Assembly: GCA_944382705.1 (NCBI GenBank)
Contig: CALWNE010000041.1
Span: 1-38,573, forward strand
Direction of reading: 5' to 3'
Source of the DNA: an uncultured Allofournierella sp.
Lineage (GTDB): Bacteria; Bacillota; Clostridia; Oscillospirales; Ruminococcaceae
Length of the DNA stretch: 38,573 bases
Shown here: positions 20,401 to 28,063 of the stretch, in pieces
How positions within the stretch are numbered: position 1 is the stretch's first letter
How the letters are laid out: every line of letters starts with the position of its first letter
Position numbers and translations under genes: made by a program
Notes under the pieces: model-generated
The model's input: only the letters and a program-made list of their open reading frames with translations
Database searches by the model: none
Told to the model about the DNA's origin: nothing

Positions 20401-22914
20401 ATGCAAATCAAAAAACGCAGCGGCCAGCTGGAAGCATACGATGGCAGCAAAATTGTGGAAGCCATGAAAAAATCCTTTGCCAGCGTAGGCACCACCCCCA
20501 CCCAGGATGTGCTGCAACAGCTGTTGCAGGCCGTGGAGCAGCAGCTGGACGGCCAGGCTGCCAGCGTGGAGGAAATTCAGGACCAGGTGGAGCGCACCCT
20601 CATGGCCCAGGGCTATTTTGATGCTGCCAAAAGCTACATTCTGTACCGGTCCAAGCGCAGCGAGCTGCGCCAGGCCCGCCAGCAGATTGTGGCCTGCGCC
20701 GGTGTACCTCAGCTGGAAGAATGCCTGGTGCGCATTCAAAAGGACTTTGAGCAGCTTACCTACCCCCTTACCTCCCTGTGGGCCAAATTCTCCGGCTTTG
20801 CTAAGGAAGGCATGAACCAAAAGGAGATGCTGGGCGCTCTGGTGAAGGCCGCTGTGGAGCTTACCACCCCCGAAACACCCCGCTGGGAATTTATCGCAGC
20901 TCGGCTTTTGAACCTCTCCTTCCGGCTTCAGCTGGAGCAGCAGCTGGCCAGCCGCAGCATTACCGATTTGTACAGCAAGCTGCGTTACCTCACCGACGAG
21001 GAACTGTATGGCAGCTATATTCTGGAGCATTACTCCCGGGCAGAAATCCAGCAGGCGGAGCAGTTCCTCTGCCCCGAACGGGACGACCTGTTCACCTACT
21101 CCGGCCTGGATTTGCTGCTCAAGCGGTATGTGATTCACACCCGCCAGCACATCCCCCTGGAAACCCCTCAGGAGATGTTCCTGGGCATTGCTTTGCATCT
21201 GGCCATGGAGGAAAAAACCGACCGGATGCTGTGGGTGCGCAAGTTCTACGATATGCTCAGCCGGATGGAGGTTACCATGGCTACCCCCACCCTGTCCAAC
21301 GCCCGCAAGCCCTACCACCAGCTTTCCAGCTGCTTTATTGATACTGTGCCGGACAGCCTGGAGGGCATCTACCGCAGCATTGATAACTTTGCCCAGGTAA
21401 GCAAGTTTGGCGGCGGCATGGGCCTGTACTTTGGCAAGGTGCGTGCCGCAGGCGGCAGCATCCGTGGCTTTGAGGGTGCAGCCGGCGGCGTAATCCGGTG
21501 GATTAAGCTGGTAAACGACACCGCCGTGGCAGTGGACCAGCTGGGCGTGCGCCAGGGTGCTGTGGCGGTTTATCTGGATGTATGGCACAAGGATCTGCCG
21601 GAATTCTTGCAGCTGCGCACCAACAACGGCGACGACCGGATGAAGGCCCACGATGTATTCCCCGCCGTGTGCTACCCGGATTTGTTCTGGAAGCTGGCCA
21701 AAACCGACCTGGACGCTCCCTGGCACCTGATGTGCCCCCACCAGATTCTCACCGTAAAGGGTTACGCTCTGGAGGACTATTACGGCAGCGAATGGGAAAA
21801 ACGCTATCTGGACTGCGTTAACGACCCCCGCATCCAAAAACGCACCGTTTCGGTGAAAGAGATTGTTCGCCTGGTACTCAAGAGTGCCGTGGAGACCGGC
21901 ACCCCCTTTACCTTTAACCGGGACATTGTAAACCGGGCCAACCCCAACGGCCACAAGGGCATGATTTACTGCTCCAACCTGTGCACCGAGATTGCCCAGA
22001 ACATGGCCCCCATCGAGACGGTAAGCACCGAGATTGTAACCGAACATGGGGACACTGTGGTGGTTACCACCACCCGCCCCGGCGAGTTTGTGGTCTGCAA
22101 TCTGGCCAGCCTTTCCCTGGGAAATCTTCCTGTGCAGGACAAAGCCTATCTTTCGGATGTGGTACGCACCGCCGTGCGTGCACTGGACAATGTAATTGAC
22201 CTGAACTTCTACCCCCTGCCCTATGCAAAGCTCACCAACCGCCGGTACCGCAGCATCGGCCTGGGCGTAAGCGGCTACCACCATATGCTGGCCAAGGCCG
22301 GTATCCGGTGGGAGAGCCAGCAGCATCTGGAACTGGCTGACCAGGTGTTTGAAACCATTAACATGGCCGCCATTGCCGCCAGCAGCGAGCTGGCCGCCCA
22401 GAAGGGCAGCTATGCCTTCTTTGAGGGCAGCGACTGGCAAACCGGCCACTACTTTACCAAGCGTGGCTACACCAGCCCCCAGTGGCAGCAGCTGGCCCAG
22501 CAGGTAGCCCAGCAGGGTATGCGCAACGCCTACCTGCTGGCCGTGGCCCCCACCAGCTCCACCAGCATTCTGGCTGGTACCACCGCCGGCATTGACCCGG
22601 TGATGAAGCGGTTCTTCTTGGAGGAGAAAAAGGGCAGTATGCTGCCCCGTGTGGCACCGGATTTGTCACCCGCCACCTTCTGGTATTACAAAAACGCCCA
22701 CCAGATGGACCAAAGCTGGAGCGTGCGTGCCTGCGGCGTGCGCCAGCGCCACATTGACCAGGCTCAAAGCATGAACCTGTACATCACCAACGACTTTACC
22801 ATGCGCCAGGTGTTGGAACTGTATCTGCTTGCCTGGGAAAGCGGTGTAAAAACCATTTATTATGTACGCAGCAAATCTCTGGAAGTGGAGGAGTGCGAAA
22901 GCTGCTCCTCCTGA
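20401..22914 (+). CDS. nrdA: Ribonucleotide reductase class I, large (alpha) subunit
   Basis: This 837-residue subunit reduces ribonucleoside diphosphates with the radical made by NrdB. Residues 1-95 form an ATP-cone (MQIKKRSGQLEAYDGSKIVE), the allosteric activity site. The catalytic barrel shows TPTLSNARKPYHQLSSCF (first redox Cys), SNLCTEI (active-site Asn, Cys and Glu) and CNLASLSLG (second redox Cys). APTSSTSILAGTTAGIDPV follows. The C-terminus carries the radical-transfer YY in TIYYVRSKSLE and the shuttle Cys pair CESC. All key residues are present. The start is ATG 20401, seven bases from AGGAGG. nrdB follows after 92 bases that contain a terminator-like hairpin. Confidence 0.97.
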   Translation: MQIKKRSGQLEAYDGSKIVEAMKKSFASVGTTPTQDVLQQLLQAVEQQLDGQAASVEEIQDQVERTLMAQGYFDAAKSYILYRSKRSELRQARQQIVACAGVPQLEECLVRIQKDFEQLTYPLTSLWAKFSGFAKEGMNQKEMLGALVKAAVELTTPETPRWEFIAARLLNLSFRLQLEQQLASRSITDLYSKLRYLTDEELYGSYILEHYSRAEIQQAEQFLCPERDDLFTYSGLDLLLKRYVIHTRQHIPLETPQEMFLGIALHLAMEEKTDRMLWVRKFYDMLSRMEVTMATPTLSNARKPYHQLSSCFIDTVPDSLEGIYRSIDNFAQVSKFGGGMGLYFGKVRAAGGSIRGFEGAAGGVIRWIKLVNDTAVAVDQLGVRQGAVAVYLDVWHKDLPEFLQLRTNNGDDRMKAHDVFPAVCYPDLFWKLAKTDLDAPWHLMCPHQILTVKGYALEDYYGSEWEKRYLDCVNDPRIQKRTVSVKEIVRLVLKSAVETGTPFTFNRDIVNRANPNGHKGMIYCSNLCTEIAQNMAPIETVSTEIVTEHGDTVVVTTTRPGEFVVCNLASLSLGNLPVQDKAYLSDVVRTAVRALDNVIDLNFYPLPYAKLTNRRYRSIGLGVSGYHHMLAKAGIRWESQQHLELADQVFETINMAAIAASSELAAQKGSYAFFEGSDWQTGHYFTKRGYTSPQWQQLAQQVAQQGMRNAYLLAVAPTSSTSILAGTTAGIDPVMKRFFLEEKKGSMLPRVAPDLSPATFWYYKNAHQMDQSWSVRACGVRQRHIDQAQSMNLYITNDFTMRQVLELYLLAWESGVKTIYYVRSKSLEVEECESCSS

Positions 22915-22948
22915 TGAAAAGCCTCTGCTCTGCTGCTTGTTGTTTTTG

Positions 22949-22975
22949 CCTGCCCGGTGCGCCGGGCAGGTTTTT
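22949..22975 (+). terminator. Terminator-like hairpin between nrdA and nrdB
   Basis: CCTGCCCGG and CCGGGCAGG around a TGCG loop are followed by TTTTT, 31 bases ahead of nrdB. This is a full intrinsic terminator by shape, so nrdB probably depends on partial read-through; no separate nrdB promoter was found. Confidence 0.78.
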
Positions 22976-23006
22976 GAGCCATAACCCAAAAGGAGTGTGA
23001 ACATCC

Positions 23007-24050
23007 ATGGCACAACTGATTAAAAAGCCCCTGTTCAACCCGGGCGGTGACACCGATGTGCGTCTGCGCCGGATGATTGGTGGCAACACCACCAACCTGA
23101 ACGATTTCAACAATATGCGCTACGGCTGGGTAAGCGACTGGTACCGCCAGGCCATGAACAACTTCTGGATTCCCGAAGAAATCAACCTCACCCAGGATAC
23201 CAAGGATTACCCCAACCTCTCCCCTGCCGAGCGTACCGCCTATGATAAGATTTTGAGCTTTCTGGTATTTTTGGACTCCATCCAGACTGCCAACCTGCCC
23301 AACATTGGCGAGTATGTTACCGCCAACGAGGTAAACCTGTGCCTGTCCATCCAGACCTTCCAGGAGTGTGTGCACAGCCAGAGCTACAGCTATATGCTGG
23401 ACACCATTTGCAGCCCGGTGGAGCGCAACGATATCCTCTACCAGTGGAAAACCGACGAGCACCTGCTGCGCCGCAACACCTTTATTGGTGATTTGTACAA
23501 CGAATTCCAGACCCAAAAGGACGCCTTCACCCTGCTGAAGGTGATGATGGCCAACTACATTCTGGAGGGCATCTACTTTTACAGCGGCTTTATGTTCTTC
23601 TACAATCTGTCCCGCAACGGCAAGATGCCCGGTTCTGCCCAGGAAATCCGGTACATCAACCGGGACGAAAACACCCACCTGTGGCTGTTCCGCAACATCC
23701 TGCTGGAGCTGCAAAAGGAACAGCCGGAGCTGTTCACCCCCGAAACCATTCAGGTGCTGAAGGAGATGCTGGAGGAGGGTGTCCGCCAGGAAATTGCATG
23801 GGGCCACTATGTGATTGGCGATAACATTCCCGGCCTGACCCGCCAGATGGTAACGGATTACATCCGCTATCTGGGCAACCTGCGCTGGACCGGCTTGGGC
23901 TTCTCCCCCCTGTTTGAGGACAACCAGACCGAGCCTGCCAGCATGGGCTGGGTGAGCCAGTACTCCAACGCAAACATGGTAAAAACCGACTTCTTTGAGG
24001 CCAAGAGCACCGCTTACGCCAAGAGTACCGCTCTGGTGGACGACCTGTAA
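23007..24050 (+). CDS. nrdB: Ribonucleotide reductase class I, small (beta) subunit
   Basis: NrdB houses the metal/tyrosyl radical cofactor. The 347-residue ferritin-like protein shows the ligand set FLDS near 88, QECVHSQSYSYM near 118-128 (Glu, His and the radical Tyr four residues after the His), ILEGIYFYSGF near 190 (Glu) and INRDENTHLWLF near 222 (Glu, His). The radical Tyr argues for subclass Ia/Ib/Id-like rather than the Tyr-less Ic. The C-terminus ends SNANMVKTDFFEAKSTAYA and continues with the tail that docks on NrdA. The start is ATG 23007 behind AAGGAG. A strong terminator follows at 24131-24172. Confidence 0.96.
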   Translation: MAQLIKKPLFNPGGDTDVRLRRMIGGNTTNLNDFNNMRYGWVSDWYRQAMNNFWIPEEINLTQDTKDYPNLSPAERTAYDKILSFLVFLDSIQTANLPNIGEYVTANEVNLCLSIQTFQECVHSQSYSYMLDTICSPVERNDILYQWKTDEHLLRRNTFIGDLYNEFQTQKDAFTLLKVMMANYILEGIYFYSGFMFFYNLSRNGKMPGSAQEIRYINRDENTHLWLFRNILLELQKEQPELFTPETIQVLKEMLEEGVRQEIAWGHYVIGDNIPGLTRQMVTDYIRYLGNLRWTGLGFSPLFEDNQTEPASMGWVSQYSNANMVKTDFFEAKSTAYAKSTALVDDL

Positions 24051-24130
24051 TTCTTACCCCCGGCAATCTTGCCCGCCCCAGCGGCCAGATTCCTGCCTTC
24101 TGCTACGGCATTCGCTTGGGTTCTAATAAT

Positions 24131-24172
24131 AAAAAACCGCACCTGCACTTGAATGTGCTGGTGCGGTTTTTT
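24131..24172 (+). terminator. Terminator of the nrdAB operon
   Basis: AAAAAACCGCACC and GGTGCGGTTTTTT with an inner GCAC/GTGC stem. A and T flanks allow action in both directions. Confidence 0.92.
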
Positions 24173-24199
24173 GCTGCACGGCAGCAGCCATGCTGGAGC

Positions 24200-24247
24200 A
24201 AATAAACAAGCCCCTGCTGGTGCATCCCAGCAGGAGCTTGTTTATTT
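24200..24247 (-). terminator. Long stem-loop, probable aspS terminator
   Basis: AAATAAACAAGC and GCTTGTTTATTT flank CCTGCTGG/CCAGCAGG, giving a near-perfect stem of about 20 base pairs with a 6-base loop. The U-rich arm serves as tail for the minus strand. Confidence 0.75.
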
Positions 24248-24284
24248 ATTGGGTTATAGCTTACTCACCAGCCGCAGCAGGCAG

Positions 24285-24319
24285 GTTTTCCACACAGAAT
24301 AGCCTCTGCTGTGGAAAAC
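24285..24319 (-). repeat. 10-bp inverted repeat directly after the aspS stop codon
   Basis: GTTTTCCACA and TGTGGAAAAC are perfect arms over 15 bases, abutting the TAA. No U-run follows, so it may protect the 3' end or pause polymerase before the next hairpin. Confidence 0.6.
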
Positions 24320-26104
24320 TTATTCCTGGGGCAGCACGGTGGCAATGCACAGCTCCCGGAGCTGTTTGTCCTGCACGGTTTCGGGTGCGCCGCTCATCAG
24401 CTCGCTGGCATTCTGCACCTTGGGGAAGGCAATTACATCACGGATGGAGTCCCGCTTGAGCATGAGCATTACCATACGGTCAAAACCGAAGGCCATGCCG
24501 CCGTGGGGAGGTGCGCCGTACTTGTAGGCATCCATCAGGAAGCCAAAGCTCTCCCGTGCGCTCTCCTCGGTAAAGCCCAGGGCCTGGAACATCCGGTTCT
24601 GGAGCACAGGGTCGTTGATACGGATGGAACCACCGCCCAGCTCGCAGCCATTCAGCACCATGTCGTATGCCTTGGCACGGCAGGCGCCGGGATCGCTCTC
24701 AATCTTGTCCAGGTCCTCATCCATGGGCATGGTGAAGGGATGGTGCTTTGCCATAAAGCGGCCTTCTTCCTCGCTGTACTCAAACAGGGGGAACTCGGTT
24801 ACCCACAGGAAGTTGAACTTGTTTTCGTCAATCAGCTCGCAGCGCTTGGCCACATCCAGACGCAGTGCGCCCAGGGCAGCAAAGACGGTGTCGTTCTTGG
24901 CATCGGCCACCACCAGCAGCACATCCCCTTCCTGGGCATCCGCTGCGGTGCGCAGAGCGTTCTTTTCCTCCTCGGTGAGGAACTTTTCAAAGCTGGAGGT
25001 CTCTCCCTCGGCAGTAATGCGGGTGTAGGCCAGGCCCTTGGCGCCGTAGGTCTTTACCACATCGGTCAGCTTATCAATGGTTTTGCGGGTCAGCTTATCG
25101 GCCAGGCCCTTGGCGTTGATGAGCCGCACGCTGCCGCCGGCCTCCAGTGCGCTCTTGAAGGGCATAAACTCGGTATTGGCCAGCAGATGGCTTACATTCA
25201 TCAGTTCCAGGCCAAAACGGGTATCCGGCTTATCGCTGCCAAAGCGGTCCATGGCTTCGCTGTAAGGCATCCGCTGGAAGGGGGTGGGCACATCCACACC
25301 CAGTACCTCGGCAAATACCTTTTTCACCAGGCCCTCGTTCAGGGTCATTACATCGTCCGCTTCCACAAAGCTCATTTCCATATCAATCTGGGTGAACTCA
25401 GGCTGACGGTCGGCCCGGAGGTCCTCGTCACGGAAGCAGCGCACAATCTGGAAGTAACGGTCAAAGCCGGACAGCATCAAAATCTGCTTGTACAGCTGGG
25501 GAGACTGGGGCAGTGCGTAAAAATGGCCCGGCTGCACACGGCTGGGTACCAGATAGTCACGGGCACCTTCCGGGGTGGATTTCATGAGCATGGGGGTCTC
25601 AATCTCGCAAAAATGGTTGTCGCAGTAGTAGTTGCGCACAATCTGGCCAATTTTGCTGCGCACCACGATGGGGTCATGCATGCTGGGACGGCGCAGGTCC
25701 AGGTAGCGGTACTTGAGGCGCAGCTCGTCCTTTACCTTGATTTCGTCCCGAATTTCAAAGGGGGTGGTCTCGGCAGTGCTCAGCACCCGCAGCTCGCTCA
25801 CATACAGCTCCACATCGCCGGTGGCAATTTTATCGGTCTTGGCATCCCGCTCCCGCAGTACACCCTTGGCAATCACCACATACTCGCTTTTCAGGCTGCC
25901 GGCCTTCTCGAACACGGCAGGGTCGGTGGAGTCGTCAAACACCATCTGCAAAATGCCGGTGGTGTCCCGCAAATCGGCAAACACAATGCCGCCCTTGTTG
26001 CGGCACTTGGCGATGGAGCCAGCCACCACCATTTCCTGGCCCGCCTGAGCCAGGCGCACTTCGCCGCAATAGTGGGTGCGGCGCAGGTTTCCCATGGTTT
26101 CCAT
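24320..26104 (-). CDS. aspS: Aspartate--tRNA ligase, bacterial type
   Basis: This 594-residue class II synthetase has an N-terminal OB-fold anticodon domain (residues 1-105), motif 1 around RSKIGQIVRNYY, motif 2 FRDEDLRADRQPEFTQIDME near 220, a bacterial GAD insertion (about 290-415) and motif 3 GMAFGFDRMVMLML near 535. Length and the GAD domain show the bacterial type. The start is ATG 26104, whose AAGGGGA site is a rather distant 11 bases; ATG 26095 would be farther. Its promoter is at 26194-26222. No T-box is present, so control by uncharged tRNA through an RNA leader is unlikely. Confidence 0.97.
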   Translation of the reverse strand: METMGNLRRTHYCGEVRLAQAGQEMVVAGSIAKCRNKGGIVFADLRDTTGILQMVFDDSTDPAVFEKAGSLKSEYVVIAKGVLRERDAKTDKIATGDVELYVSELRVLSTAETTPFEIRDEIKVKDELRLKYRYLDLRRPSMHDPIVVRSKIGQIVRNYYCDNHFCEIETPMLMKSTPEGARDYLVPSRVQPGHFYALPQSPQLYKQILMLSGFDRYFQIVRCFRDEDLRADRQPEFTQIDMEMSFVEADDVMTLNEGLVKKVFAEVLGVDVPTPFQRMPYSEAMDRFGSDKPDTRFGLELMNVSHLLANTEFMPFKSALEAGGSVRLINAKGLADKLTRKTIDKLTDVVKTYGAKGLAYTRITAEGETSSFEKFLTEEEKNALRTAADAQEGDVLLVVADAKNDTVFAALGALRLDVAKRCELIDENKFNFLWVTEFPLFEYSEEEGRFMAKHHPFTMPMDEDLDKIESDPGACRAKAYDMVLNGCELGGGSIRINDPVLQNRMFQALGFTEESARESFGFLMDAYKYGAPPHGGMAFGFDRMVMLMLKRDSIRDVIAFPKVQNASELMSGAPETVQDKQLRELCIATVLPQE

Positions 26105-26193
26105 ACTGTTTTATATCCCCTTTTTGTAGTTTCAAACCTGCGGACGGCACCCGCCGCCAAACAGGCAGAAGAATATACCTTCTAATCCGTTTT

Positions 26194-26222
26194 ATTATAG
26201 CTCTTTTTGCAGCAAAACACAA
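26194..26222 (-). promoter_or_regulatory. Promoter of aspS
   Basis: The -35 TTGTGT (26222-26217), 17-base spacer and -10 TATAAT (26199-26194). Confidence 0.78.
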
Positions 26223-26312
26223 GAACCGCCCCGCCTTAACCGGTATGCCTGCTGGGTTTTAAGGCAAACCGCCTTTAGGGCCCGGATGCAGGGCAGCCAA
26301 TCTTGTGCCCTT

Positions 26313-26359
26313 AAAACGCCACAAGGCGGCACCGCCCTTTTGGGGCAGTACCGCCTTGT
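26313..26359 (-). terminator. Terminator of mgsA
   Basis: ACAAGGCGG and CCGCCTTGT enclose TACTGCCCC/GGGCGGTG, then GGCGTTTT on the minus strand. Further short inverted repeats (GCCTTAA/TTAAGGC) fill 26230-26312, where I see no gene. Confidence 0.65.
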
Positions 26360-26417
26360 TTATTTCCCGGTAAAAGGAAGCATCGCTGCCTTGTGCTTGG
26401 GCGGCAGCTGTGCTGTA

Positions 26418-26822
26418 TCAATACTGAGGGTTCACAATGTTGCGCCACTCCAAATCGCCCCGCTCCAGGCCGTGGATGAGCACCTCAGCGGTGGCAATGT
26501 TGGTGGCAATGGGAATGTTGCGCACATCGCACAGCCGCAGCAGATTCATCTCGTTGGGCTCGTGGGGTTTTGCGGTGATGGGATCCCGGAAAAACAGCAG
26601 CAGGTCAATTTCGTTGCAGGCAATGCGGGCTGCAATCTGCTGGTCACCTCCATGCACGCCGGACAAAAAGCACTGGATGGGCAGGCCGGTGGCCTCGCTC
26701 ACCAGCTTGCCGGTGGTGCCGGTGGCAATCAGGTTGTGCTGGCTCAGCACCCGGCAGTATGCGATGCAGAATTGCACCATCAGTTCCTTTTTTGCGTCAT
26801 GGGCGATCAATGCAATGTTCAT
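26418..26822 (-). CDS. mgsA: Methylglyoxal synthase
   Basis: MgsA converts dihydroxyacetone phosphate to methylglyoxal and phosphate, a bypass that frees phosphate from glycolysis. The 134-residue protein begins MNIALIAHDAKKELM (catalytic His and Asp), then ATGTTGKL near 34, SGVHGGDQQIAA near 54 with the essential Asp, LLLFFRDP near 75, and the C-terminal NIPIATNIATAE. The usual PLGGDQQ reads VHGGDQQ here. It begins at ATG 26822 behind AAGGAGGG. mgsA commonly closes the mre-min cluster of Clostridia, as here, 23 bases after the end of the shifted minD frame. Confidence 0.96.
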   Translation of the reverse strand: MNIALIAHDAKKELMVQFCIAYCRVLSQHNLIATGTTGKLVSEATGLPIQCFLSGVHGGDQQIAARIACNEIDLLLFFRDPITAKPHEPNEMNLLRLCDVRNIPIATNIATAEVLIHGLERGDLEWRNIVNPQY

Positions 26823-26845
26823 GATCCAAATGCCCTCCTTCTCTA

Positions 26846-26936
26846 TCAGTAAAACACACGCTCAAAGCGTGTGAAGTTTAATCGCAGTATTGCAGGCAGT
26901 TTGGCAGCTGCCATCATTCTGGCACGCCGGCAATCA
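26846..26936 (-). pseudogene. minD: Displaced C-terminal end of minD in the +1 frame
   Basis: Directly after the TGA at 26936-26934, skipping one base gives DCRRARMMAAAKLPAILRLN and nine more residues to a TGA at 26848-26846. Set against my memory of B. subtilis MinD, PLAVRDCRRARMM lines up with PLQVLEEQNKGMM with no gap, and a basic/hydrophobic helix follows, as expected of the MinD membrane-targeting sequence. A one-base frameshift mutation, a sequence error or +1 recoding at CGC TGA would each explain it. A weak hairpin CACACGC/GCGTGTG with TTTT (26851-26873) overlaps this end. Confidence 0.55.
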
Positions 26937-27668
26937 GCGTACCGCCAGGGGTACCTGCTCTCCCAAAATACGGCGAGCCAGGTTGTCCACTGCTTTAAAG
27001 GCCAGGGTTCGCGGGTCCAACGGCTGCCCCAGCGCTGTGGAACGCTGCAGCGAAGCACTTTCGGGAATAACCGCAATCAGCTGTACCGCTACGGTGTCAA
27101 TGCATTCGTCCAGGTCTGCCACTGCACCCTTTTCAAAGGTGGTGGGCGTCACCCGGTTTACCACTAGCCGCACCTGTTCCATTCCATGATTGTACAGCAC
27201 ATCAGCTGCAATGTGGCCATCCCGCAGGGCCACAGGGTCCGGTGTGAGCACCAGCAGGGCCAGGTGGCTTGCTGCCATGGCCGCAGCAAAGGGAGCCCCC
27301 AAACCGGCCGCAGTATCCACCAGAATAAAATCGTAAAAAGGCTGGAGCTTTTGCACCAGTCGCCGCAGTGCCTCGGGCTGTACCACGCCCCCTTCATAGG
27401 GTGCGGAAATCACCGAAAGCCCCCGATAGATGGGACTTTCCACAATGGCCTTGGTGCCTTCGCACCGGCCGCCCAAAACATCCGCAATGTCGTACACTGT
27501 TTTGCCATACACGCCGGACAAAATATCCACGCTGCGCAGGCCGGAGTCCAGCTCAATCAGCAGCACCTTTTTGCCTGCGGCGGCCAAACGGCCACCCAGC
27601 AGCACCGAGATGGTACTTTTGCCCGTGCCGCCCTTGCCGGAGGCTACCATAATTACCTGTGCGCTCAA
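26934..27668 (-). CDS. minD: MinD-like ATPase, apparently lacking its membrane-targeting tail
   Basis: MinD is a deviant Walker ATPase that positions division by recruiting MinC to the membrane. The 244-residue frame has VASGKGGTGKST near 8-17 (deviant Walker A), LIELDSGLRSVDILSG near 38 (MinD-like, Asp pattern altered), FILVDTAAGLG near 115 and the C-terminal DNLARRILGEQVPL. It stops after AVR, where B. subtilis MinD continues with about 20 residues of amphipathic helix; a matching helix is in the +1 frame. minC and minE are not adjacent. The start is TTG 27668, seven bases from GGGAGG; the frame upstream to 27743 lies in the leader. Its own promoter is at 27760-27788. Confidence 0.85.
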   Translation of the reverse strand: MSAQVIMVASGKGGTGKSTISVLLGGRLAAAGKKVLLIELDSGLRSVDILSGVYGKTVYDIADVLGGRCEGTKAIVESPIYRGLSVISAPYEGGVVQPEALRRLVQKLQPFYDFILVDTAAGLGAPFAAAMAASHLALLVLTPDPVALRDGHIAADVLYNHGMEQVRLVVNRVTPTTFEKGAVADLDECIDTVAVQLIAVIPESASLQRSTALGQPLDPRTLAFKAVDNLARRILGEQVPLAVR

Positions 27669-27707
27669 ATCTCTGCCTCCCAAGCGGTAACTGCCGGTGC
27701 AGATTTT

Positions 27708-27719
27708 TTGTGTACACAA
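27708..27719. promoter_or_regulatory. 12-base palindrome in the minD leader
   Basis: TTGTGTACACAA is a perfect palindrome between the minD start site and the TTG start codon. It could be a repressor site or an accident of AT-rich DNA. Confidence 0.35.
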
Positions 27720-27759
27720 CCCGAAAAAAACGGATAAAAACACCTACACCTATATAATT

Positions 27760-27788
27760 ATCATATCATACTCTAAAAATGATGGCAA
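27760..27788 (-). promoter_or_regulatory. Promoter of minD-mgsA
   Basis: The -35 TTGCCA (27788-27783), 17-base spacer and -10 TATGAT (27765-27760). It shows that minD-mgsA is transcribed separately from mrdA. Confidence 0.7.
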
Positions 27789-28000
27789 GGAAAACTTTGT
27801 ATATTAAGGCAAAAAAACAGACCTTTCTTTTGGCATTTTTGATTCTTGTTACAGAAAGCTAGGATTTTCCACATTTTTGCAGATTCCTTTGCCCACTTTG
27901 CACCAAACAGCACCGCCAGCGTGCAGTTAATCCGCTCGCCGCCCGCATTGCACCCTTGCGGGCAACCCAATGTCCCCTTGCTTTCTACCGTCAAACCCAT
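27789..28000. other. Intergenic stretch with no recognised feature
   Basis: About 210 AT-rich bases lie between the minD promoter and the mrdA terminator. This is where minC would be expected in many relatives. No MinC-like frame is visible on either strand. Confidence 0.5.
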
Positions 28001-28001
28001 A

Positions 28002-28036
28002 CAAAAAACCGGCCTGCAATGCAAGGCCGGTTTTTG
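28002..28036 (-). terminator. Terminator of the mre-mrdA operon
   Basis: AAAAACCGGCCT and AGGCCGGTTTTTT over an 8-base loop. It is strong and has U-tails in both directions. Confidence 0.92.
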
Positions 28037-28063
28037 TTTGAATGCCAGCAGTCAGCCCCAGGC

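Noticed and set aside
20386..22449. A long minus-strand open frame opposite nrdA
   Set aside because: It is an antisense shadow of a gene with complete catalytic motifs. Similar shadows opposite aspS, the U32 gene and xpaC-telA were left out for the same reason.
26851..26873. Intrinsic terminator between minD and mgsA
   Set aside because: The 7-bp hairpin with TTTT is weak and falls inside the displaced minD reading frame, so it is more likely coding sequence.
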